From NCBI GenBank assembly GCA_946482115.1, contig CAMLQP010000167.1, positions 1-6,582 of the forward strand: a stretch of DNA of 6,582 nucleotides, written 5' to 3'. Shown here one piece after another: positions 1 to 4,460 of this stretch. This DNA is from an uncultured Comamonadaceae bacterium (lineage in GTDB: Bacteria; Pseudomonadota; Gammaproteobacteria; Burkholderiales; Burkholderiaceae). The notes under the pieces are model-generated. The model saw only the letters and a list, made by a program, of their open reading frames with translations. It was not told the DNA's origin and searched no databases. The translations under genes were made by a program, and so were the position numbers. Every line of letters starts with the position of its first letter. Within the stretch, counting starts at the first letter, position 1.

Positions 1-926
1 CGGGCGTAGTCGAGGAACTTGTCGATGATGGCGTTGACCTGCTCGATGTCGGCCGCCATGTGGGCGCGGGCCTGCTCATCCACCACGCTCATCTCGGTTT
101 CCAGCCGCAGTCGGGCCAGCGGGGTGCGCAGGTCGTGCGAGATGCCGGCGAGCATGAGGGCACGCTCCTGCTCCACCTTGCTCAGTTTCTGCGCCATGCG
201 GTTGAAGCCGATGTTGACCTCGCGGATTTCGCTGGTGGCCACGGCTTCGTCGAGGTGGCTGGCGTCGAAGTCGCCTTCGCGCACGCGGCTGGCAGCGAAC
301 GAGAGGTTCTTGAGCGGGCGGTTGATCAGGCCGGCGATCAGCGCGGCGCCGGCCAGCGAGAGCAGCGCCGCGATGGCCAGCCAGACCAGCCAGGTGGTGC
401 CGGCGAAGGCGCCGATGCGCGCCGGGTCGGTCTGCATCCAGAAGTTGTCGTTGCCGATGTAGAAGCCCACCCACAGGCCGGGGTTGCCGTTCACCTCGCG
501 GGCGATGATGGTGTCAACGCCCATGGTGCGGGCCAGCTCGTCGCTGATGCGCCGGCTCAGGGAGTCGGTGTTGTAGAGCTCGTACCTGTCGGTGGGTTCG
601 CGCGGGGCGATGCGCACGTTTTCCTTGTCCACCAGGGTCTTGATGAGCGAGACGCGGCCGATGGGGTCGGCGTGTTCCAGCCCGGCGCGCGTGAGGTTGA
701 CCAGCGAGGCGAGCTGCTGCGCGCTCTGCAGCGCGCGCGGCTCGAATTCCAGCGAGCGGAAAGTCTGCAGCCAGGCCAGGATGCAGCCCAGCAGCAGCAG
801 CGCCAGGAAGAAGAAGGTGCGCCAGAACAGGCTGAGCCCGCGCCGGTGGCGCGCGGGCTGCTCCATCTCCAGCGGCGCGGCGGAGGTGTCGACGGGGTCG
901 GTCGGGTGGGCGTGTGCGCGACTCAT
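1..926 (-). CDS. envZ: EnvZ/RisS-type sensor histidine kinase, C-terminal part cut off by window edge
   Basis: Membrane sensor kinase that would autophosphorylate on His and pass phosphate to the OmpR-type regulator encoded just upstream. The 308 visible codons show a cytoplasmic N-terminus, a first membrane helix at about residues 34-53 (LFWRTFFFLALLLLG), a periplasmic sensor of about 120 residues, a second membrane helix at about 178-200, a HAMP linker with its conserved proline (INRPLKNL, P204), and the dimerisation/phosphoacceptor helix with H264 in GISHDLRTPLARLRLETEMS, very close to the EnvZ H-box. The ATPase domain (N, G1, F, G2 boxes) lies beyond position 1. The ATG at 926 is seven bases after the ompR stop, and the TGAGG overlapping that stop can serve as ribosome binding site, so translational coupling is likely. 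The orthologous Bordetella pair is called RisA/RisS. The family call is secure; the periplasmic stimulus cannot be read from sequence. Confidence 0.95.
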   Translation of the reverse strand, partial: MSRAHAHPTDPVDTSAAPLEMEQPARHRRGLSLFWRTFFFLALLLLGCILAWLQTFRSLEFEPRALQSAQQLASLVNLTRAGLEHADPIGRVSLIKTLVDKENVRIAPREPTDRYELYNTDSLSRRISDELARTMGVDTIIAREVNGNPGLWVGFYIGNDNFWMQTDPARIGAFAGTTWLVWLAIAALLSLAGAALIAGLINRPLKNLSFAASRVREGDFDASHLDEAVATSEIREVNIGFNRMAQKLSKVEQERALMLAGISHDLRTPLARLRLETEMSVVDEQARAHMAADIEQVNAIIDKFLDYA

Positions 927-933
927 GGTGGCC

Positions 934-1668
934 TCAGCCGTTGTCGTCCGGCACGAACACGTAGCCCACGCCCCAGACCGTCTGCAAATAGCGCGGCGAG
1001 GCGGCATCCTGCTCGATCAGCTTGCGCAGGCGCGACATCTGCACGTCCAGGCTGCGGTCGAAGGGCTCGAACTCGCGGCCGCGCGCCAGCTGGGCCAGCT
1101 TTTCGCGCGACAGCGGCTGGCGCGGGTGGCGCACCAGGGCCTTGAGCATGGCGAATTCCCCCGTGGTCAGGGGCACGTCCTGGTCGTTCTTCTGCAGGGT
1201 GCGCTGGCCCATGTCGAACACGAAGGGGCCGAACTTGACCACCTCGGCCTCCAGCGACGGGGCTCCCGGCACCTCGGGGGCGGGGCGCCGACGCAGCACG
1301 GCGTGTATGCGCGCCAGCAGCTCGCGCGGGTTGAAGGGCTTGCCCAGGTAGTCGTCGGCGCCGACTTCGAGGCCCACGATACGGTCCACGTCCTCGCTCT
1401 TGGCGGTCAGCATGATGATGGGGGTGCGGTCGTTGTTGCCGCGCAGGCGGCGGCACACGCTCAGGCCGTCCTCGCCGGGCATCATCAAGTCCAGCACAAT
1501 CAGATCCACCGATTCGCGCAGCAGCAGCCGGTTCAGGGCCCGCGCGTCTTCGGCGACCATGACCTCGAAGCCCTCCTGGGCGAGGTAGCGGCGCAGCAGG
1601 TCGCGGATGCGGGCATCGTCATCGACGACCAGGATCTTGTTGGCTCGGGTGGCGGTCTGGGTCTGCAT
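934..1668 (-). CDS. ompR: OmpR-family response regulator (OmpR/RisA)
   Basis: Cytoplasmic DNA-binding response regulator, partner of the downstream EnvZ-type kinase. It has 244 residues, against 239 for E. coli OmpR as I remember it. The receiver domain (about 11-125) shows the acidic pocket D16-D17-D18, phosphoacceptor D60 in LIVLDLMMPGEDGLS, T88 and K110 (KPFNPRELLARI). A variable linker follows, then a winged-helix domain (about 140-240) with recognition helix RSLDVQMSRLRKLIE from R205 and the wing TVWGVGYVFVPD. LSVCRRLR, DRIVGLEVGADDY and TTGEFAMLKALVRHPR closely track OmpR rather than PhoB or KdpE. I chose the ATG at 1668 because GGAG sits seven bases upstream and the protein then begins shortly before KILVVDDD. 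An in-frame ATG at 1728 would add 20 Cys-rich residues that OmpR proteins lack. It is first in the operon with the kinase gene and may be autoregulated from the divergent region upstream. Confidence 0.97.
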   Translation of the reverse strand: MQTQTATRANKILVVDDDARIRDLLRRYLAQEGFEVMVAEDARALNRLLLRESVDLIVLDLMMPGEDGLSVCRRLRGNNDRTPIIMLTAKSEDVDRIVGLEVGADDYLGKPFNPRELLARIHAVLRRRPAPEVPGAPSLEAEVVKFGPFVFDMGQRTLQKNDQDVPLTTGEFAMLKALVRHPRQPLSREKLAQLARGREFEPFDRSLDVQMSRLRKLIEQDAASPRYLQTVWGVGYVFVPDDNG

Positions 1669-1860
1669 GTCGGGTCTCCGGCATTTGTAACAAAAGCGAT
1701 TCTGGCAGCGGCAAGTCGTTGTTTCCATTGATTTTTTGTTTTTCTAACCCGCTGTTACAAATCTTGCGGAATGTGGCGGCCAGCTTCACCGGGCGGTCAC
1801 CCGGCTCCGAAGGGGCGTCGCATACTCGGGGCCTGTTTTCGTCTGACACAAGGACACGCA
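1669..1860. promoter_or_regulatory. Divergent control region between ompR and the SIMPL-domain gene
   Basis: This 192-bp gap must hold the promoters of the ompR-envZ operon (leftward) and the SIMPL-domain gene (rightward). Its middle (about 1720-1765) is strikingly AT-rich for this genome, with T-tracts at 1732-1737 and 1739-1743, as expected for promoter or upstream-element DNA. It contains the 10-bp inverted repeat annotated separately. I could not place a convincing -35/-10 pair with good spacing on either strand, although TACAAA within each repeat arm is -10-like. A small hairpin (CCGGG 1789-1793, CCCGG 1800-1804) may lie in the leader of the rightward gene. The ribosome binding site of that gene is the AAGGA just before 1861, and that of ompR is GGAG about 7 nt before 1668. 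Confidence 0.6.
1683..1762. repeat. Perfect 10-bp inverted repeat with GTTACA cores, candidate OmpR half-sites
   Basis: ATTTGTAACA at 1683-1692 and TGTTACAAAT at 1753-1762 are exact reverse complements separated by 60 bp. Each contains GTTACA, which as I recall is a core of E. coli OmpR sites such as the ompF upstream boxes. The centres are 70 bp apart, one close to the ompR start and one deep in the AT-rich core, an arrangement that could suit autoregulation by looping or independent control of the two genes. The inverted repeat is read directly from the sequence; the OmpR assignment is inference. E. coli OmpR usually binds tandem half-sites, and I see no clear second half-site beside either arm. 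Confidence 0.45.
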
Positions 1861-2568
1861 ATGAAAAAAATTCACAGGATGACCGCCCTGACGCTGGCCG
1901 CCGCGCTGGCCGGCCCGGCGCTGGCCCAGATGCACCCCGTGCCGGCCAATGTGGTGCAACTGAGCGCCAGCGGCCAGGTGGAGGTGGCGCAGGACTGGCT
2001 GGTGATCAGCCTCAACACGCGCAAGGAAGGGCCGGACGCCGCCTCGGTGCAAGCCCAGCTGAAGGTGGCGCTGGAAGCGGCGCTGGCCGTGGCCCGCCCG
2101 GCCGCGCGCGAGGGTCAGATGGCGGTGCGCACCGGCAGCATGGGCCTGCACCCGCGCTACAACCGCGACGGCAAGATCAGCGGCTGGCAGGGCAGCACCG
2201 AACTGGTGCTCGAAGGCACGGATTTCGGGCGCATCACCACCACCGCCGGACAGATCCAGACGCTCACGCTGGGCAACGTGTCCATGGGCCTGAGCCGCGA
2301 GGCCCAGCGCAAGCTGGAGGCCGACGCCCAGGCGCTGGCCATCGAGGCCTTCAAGCGCAAGGCCGACGAGGTGGCCAGGGGCTTCGGCTTCACCGGCTAC
2401 ACCCTGCGCGAGGTGTCGGTGAGCGGCGGTGGCCAGCCGCCCGTGATGCCCTACCCGCGCGTGATGGCCATGGAAGCCAAGGCCGCCATGGCCGACGCGC
2501 CGGTGCCGGTCGAAGCCGGCAAGTCCACCGTCAGCGTGACGGTGAACGGTTCTGTGCAACTGAAGTAA
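1861..2568 (+). CDS. SIMPL-domain (DUF541, YggE-like) exported protein
   Basis: Periplasmic protein of 235 residues with a single SIMPL domain, the family of E. coli YggE, which is linked to oxidative stress defence but whose biochemical activity is not defined. A classic Sec signal peptide is visible: MKK, a hydrophobic stretch (TALTLAAALAGPALA) and an ALA cleavage site after A22. The mature domain (about 32-233) opens with VVQLSASGQVEVAQDW and continues with features typical of the family: alternating strands, LNTRKEGPDAASVQAQL, LHPRYNRDGKISGWQGS, the central helix EADAQALAIEAFKRKADEVA, GFGFTGYTLREVSVS, and a final strand STVSVTVNGSVQLK. ATG 1861 is preceded by AAGGA at suitable spacing and directly begins the signal peptide, so the longer reading from 1771 is unlikely. 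It is transcribed away from ompR and converges with bdhA. Sharing a control region with an envelope-stress regulator fits a periplasmic role, but I would not assign a reaction. Confidence 0.9.
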   Translation: MKKIHRMTALTLAAALAGPALAQMHPVPANVVQLSASGQVEVAQDWLVISLNTRKEGPDAASVQAQLKVALEAALAVARPAAREGQMAVRTGSMGLHPRYNRDGKISGWQGSTELVLEGTDFGRITTTAGQIQTLTLGNVSMGLSREAQRKLEADAQALAIEAFKRKADEVARGFGFTGYTLREVSVSGGGQPPVMPYPRVMAMEAKAAMADAPVPVEAGKSTVSVTVNGSVQLK

Positions 2569-2592
2569 CGCAAGCGCGCCAACCCACCAGCC

Positions 2593-2636
2593 GGGGGCAC
2601 TGCCGGGCCGGCTTCGCCGGACGGCCAGTGCCGCCC
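2593..2636. terminator. Long imperfect hairpin between convergent genes, likely bidirectional terminator
   Basis: GGGGGCACTG at 2593-2602 pairs with CAGTGCC plus CCC at 2626-2636 (G2633 bulged), giving a ten-pair outer stem. Inside it, CCG 2603-2605 pairs with CGG 2622-2624, and CCGGC 2608-2612 with GCCGG 2616-2620 around a TTC loop. The structure starts about 25 bp after the SIMPL gene stop and faces the end of the convergent 3-hydroxybutyrate dehydrogenase gene, so it can serve both transcripts. There is no run of T on either side, so it is not a textbook intrinsic terminator; it may instead block 3' exonucleases or belong to a dispersed repeat family. Confidence 0.55.
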
Positions 2637-2667
2637 CCTTGAGGGGGTGACGCGCCCCCAAGGCGCG
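2634..2667. repeat. Two further short G/C hairpins next to the main stem-loop
   Basis: CCCCC (2634-2638) and GGGGG (2643-2647) flank a TTGA loop, and CGCGCC (2651-2656) pairs perfectly with GGCGCG (2662-2667) around CCCAA. The first uses bases that also pair in the large hairpin, so the two folds compete. Together with the larger stem they make a compact palindromic block of roughly 75 bp that fills most of the convergent intergenic space. From memory, similar blocks (CCGGCTTCGCCGG beside C5/G5 palindromes) recur between genes in Comamonadaceae genomes; copy number cannot be judged from this window. Confidence 0.5.
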
Positions 2668-2679
2668 GGGGTGGACTGT

Positions 2680-3450
2680 CTACTGCGCCGCCCAGCCGCC
2701 GTCCATGTTCCAGGCCACGCCGCGCACATTGTTCGCGGCGGGCGAGCACAGGAACACCGCCAGCGCGCCCAGCTCCTCGGGCGTGGTGAATTGCATCGAG
2801 GGCTCCTTCTCGCCCAGCAGCTGACGGGTGGCTTCCTCGTTGCTGATGCCCTGCGCGGCGGCCTTGGCGTCCACCTGCTTCTGCACCAGCGGCGTCAGCA
2901 CCCAGCCGGGGCAGATGGCGTTGCAGGTGACGCCGCTGGTGGCGGTCTCCAGCGCCACCACCTTGGTCAGGCCCACTATGCCGTGTTTGGCGGCCACGTA
3001 GGCGGCCTTCTGGGCCGAGCCCACCAGGCCGTGCACCGAGGCCACGTTGAGGATGCGGCCCCAGCCGGCGGCCAGCATGGCCGGCACGGCCAGGCGGGTG
3101 GTGTGGAAGGCGCTGCTCAGGTTGATCGCGATCACCGAGTCCCAGCGCTCGGGCGAGAAATCCTGCACCGGCGCCACGTGCTGGATGCCGGCGTTGTTGA
3201 CCAGGATGTCCACGCGGCCAAAGCGCTCGGCGGCGAAACGCATCATGGCTTCGATCTCGGCCGGTTTGCTCATGTCGGCGCCGTGGTAGGCCACCTGGAC
3301 GCCCAGGGCTGCGATTTCGGCCTGGGGGCCCTCGGCGTCACCGAACCCGTTGAGCACGATGTGGGCGCCCTGGGCGGCGAGTGCCTTGGCAATGCCGAGG
3401 CCGATGCCGCTGGAGGAGCCGGTGACAAGGGCGGTTTTGTTCGCGAGCAT
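2680..3450 (-). CDS. bdhA: D-3-hydroxybutyrate dehydrogenase (SDR family)
   Basis: NAD-dependent cytoplasmic enzyme that interconverts (R)-3-hydroxybutyrate and acetoacetate (EC 1.1.1.30), the step after polyhydroxybutyrate depolymerisation. It has 256 residues, full length for classical short-chain dehydrogenases. Visible are the cofactor loop TGSSSGIG (10-17), NNAG (85-88), and the catalytic set N110, S138, Y151, K155 (YVAAK). Substrate-site residues known from the Pseudomonas fragi enzyme appear at a constant offset of four, as I recall its numbering: Q90, H140, K148, Q192 and W253. VLNGFGDAE, IQHVAPV, NVASVHGLVGSA, ICPGWVLTPLVQKQ and the C-terminal GVAWNMDGGWAAQ are characteristic of bacterial BDH rather than of FabG or PhaB. 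ATG 3450 has GGAGA six bases upstream. The gene is monocistronic as far as seen, convergent with the SIMPL gene and divergent from the hydrolase-relA pair. Confidence 0.95.
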   Translation of the reverse strand: MLANKTALVTGSSSGIGLGIAKALAAQGAHIVLNGFGDAEGPQAEIAALGVQVAYHGADMSKPAEIEAMMRFAAERFGRVDILVNNAGIQHVAPVQDFSPERWDSVIAINLSSAFHTTRLAVPAMLAAGWGRILNVASVHGLVGSAQKAAYVAAKHGIVGLTKVVALETATSGVTCNAICPGWVLTPLVQKQVDAKAAAQGISNEEATRQLLGEKEPSMQFTTPEELGALAVFLCSPAANNVRGVAWNMDGGWAAQ

Positions 3451-3490
3451 CTCAGTTCTCCAATTCCATTACGATCAAAACAAATTATCC
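3451..3490. promoter_or_regulatory. 40-bp divergent start region of bdhA and the alpha/beta hydrolase gene
   Basis: This short AT-rich gap separates two divergent start codons. On the minus strand GATAAT (3489-3484) is a good -10 candidate for bdhA. It would place the transcript start near 3477, leaving a leader of about 27 nt carrying GGAGA (3461-3457). No strong -35 (best TCACGG at 17-bp spacing) is present. On the plus strand I see no clear ribosome binding site before ATG 3491 and no good promoter. The rightward promoter must therefore lie within the bdhA coding sequence, or the hydrolase is translated from a leaderless or weakly initiated transcript. Confidence 0.45.
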
Positions 3491-4450
3491 ATGCCGCCTT
3501 TTGCCGCCGTGACCCCGCCCGATTTGAAATTTCTTGATGTGCCCGGCCCCGCCGCGCGGGGCGGCGGCGCCCGCCGCCTCGCCTGGTGGGACTGGAGCAA
3601 CCCCCATGCCCGCTCGTCGGGGCGGGTGGTGGTGTGCGTGCACGGGCTGAGCCGGCAGGGGCGCGATTTCGATGTGCTGGCCGGCGCGCTGGCGCAGGGC
3701 GCCGATGGCGTGGCCCGCGTGGTGTCGGTGGACGTGGCCGGCCGCGGCCACAGTGACTGGCTGGACGATCCCATGGCCTACCAGGTGCCCACCTACGTGG
3801 CCGACCTGCTGGCCCTGCTGGCTCACCTGCGCGCCGAGGGCGCCACGGCGATCGACTGGGTGGGCACCAGCATGGGCGGGCTGATCGGCCTGGGTGTCGC
3901 GGCCCAGCCGGTGGCCGTGTCCGGCGGCCTGCGCCGCCTGGTGCTCAACGACGTCGGCCCCGCCATCCGCTGGGAGGCCCTGCAGCGCATCGCCAGCTAC
4001 CTGGGGCAGGATCCGTCGTTCGACTCCGCCGAGGCGGCCATCGCCTACCTGGGTGGCATTTCACAGAGCTTCGGGCCGCACACGCCCGAGCAGTGGGACG
4101 CGCTCTCGCGCCCGCTGCTGCGCGAGCGCGACGGCCGCTGGCACCTGCACTACGACCCGGCCATCGCCGTGCCCGTGAAGGCCCTGGTGGCGCTGCCGCC
4201 CGAGGCCGCGCAGCAGGCCGTGGCCGCCGGCGAGGCGGCGCTGTGGGCGGCCTACGACAGCCTGAGCCTGCCCACGCTGCTGCTTCGGGGCGCCGAGTCC
4301 GATCTGCTGACCCCCGAGACCGCCGAGGCCATGACCCGGCGCGGCCCGCGCGCGCGCCTGATGCAATTCGCGGGTGTGGGTCACGCGCCCACGCTGGTGG
4401 CGCCGGACCAGGTGGCGGCGGTGCGCGCCTTCCTGCTGGAACAGCCATGA
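3491..4450 (+). CDS. Alpha/beta hydrolase of unknown substrate
   Basis: Cytoplasmic serine hydrolase of the alpha/beta fold, 319 residues, with no signal peptide or membrane segment. The oxyanion-hole motif VVVCVHGLSRQGRDFD (HG at 51-52) is followed by SVDVAGRGHSDW, the nucleophile elbow GTSMGG with S127, a cap region beginning at LVLNDVGPAIRWEAL, the predicted acid D271 in LLLRGAESDLLTPETA and the base H298 in FAGVGHAPTL, so the triad is complete. Close relatives upstream of relA are, from memory, common in Comamonadaceae, but I know of no assigned substrate; an ester or thioester is the safest guess. I chose ATG 3491; the frame is open further left, but that stretch overlaps bdhA and reads as its shadow. 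GTG 3509 is an alternative start. No strong Shine-Dalgarno is seen before 3491. The stop is ten bases before relA, so the two are probably co-transcribed. Confidence 0.9.
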   Translation: MPPFAAVTPPDLKFLDVPGPAARGGGARRLAWWDWSNPHARSSGRVVVCVHGLSRQGRDFDVLAGALAQGADGVARVVSVDVAGRGHSDWLDDPMAYQVPTYVADLLALLAHLRAEGATAIDWVGTSMGGLIGLGVAAQPVAVSGGLRRLVLNDVGPAIRWEALQRIASYLGQDPSFDSAEAAIAYLGGISQSFGPHTPEQWDALSRPLLRERDGRWHLHYDPAIAVPVKALVALPPEAAQQAVAAGEAALWAAYDSLSLPTLLLRGAESDLLTPETAEAMTRRGPRARLMQFAGVGHAPTLVAPDQVAAVRAFLLEQP

Positions 4451-4460
4451 GGACCTCGGC

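Noticed and set aside
60..1145. Long plus-strand open frames opposite envZ/ompR (60-1145 and 592-1731).
   Set aside because: They are antisense shadows of well-supported genes in high-GC DNA. Their translations are low-complexity (Ala/Gly/Arg/Gln rich) with no recognisable domain.
1669..1728. In-frame upstream ATG at 1728 that would give OmpR a 20-residue Cys-rich N-terminal extension (CRC and CYKC motifs, reminiscent of a metal site).
   Set aside because: The ATG at 1668 has a well-placed GGAG and gives normal OmpR length. The extension lies in the AT-rich control region and would overlap the GTTACA repeat arm. No OmpR relative that I know carries it.
1786..2661. A 291-codon minus-strand open frame opposite the SIMPL gene.
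   Set aside because: The plus strand encodes a clear signal peptide and SIMPL domain; the antisense frame shows neither a domain nor sensible composition.
2643..2671. G-runs (GGGGG at 2643-2647 and 2667-2671) considered as a G-quadruplex.
   Set aside because: Only two long G-runs lie close together on one strand, interrupted by C-runs that favour hairpins, so a four-run quadruplex is not supported.
3350..3490. The longer reading of the alpha/beta hydrolase beginning at 3350 (47 extra residues).
   Set aside because: It would overlap 101 bp of bdhA including its start, and the added residues mirror the bdhA coding strand rather than any hydrolase N-terminus.
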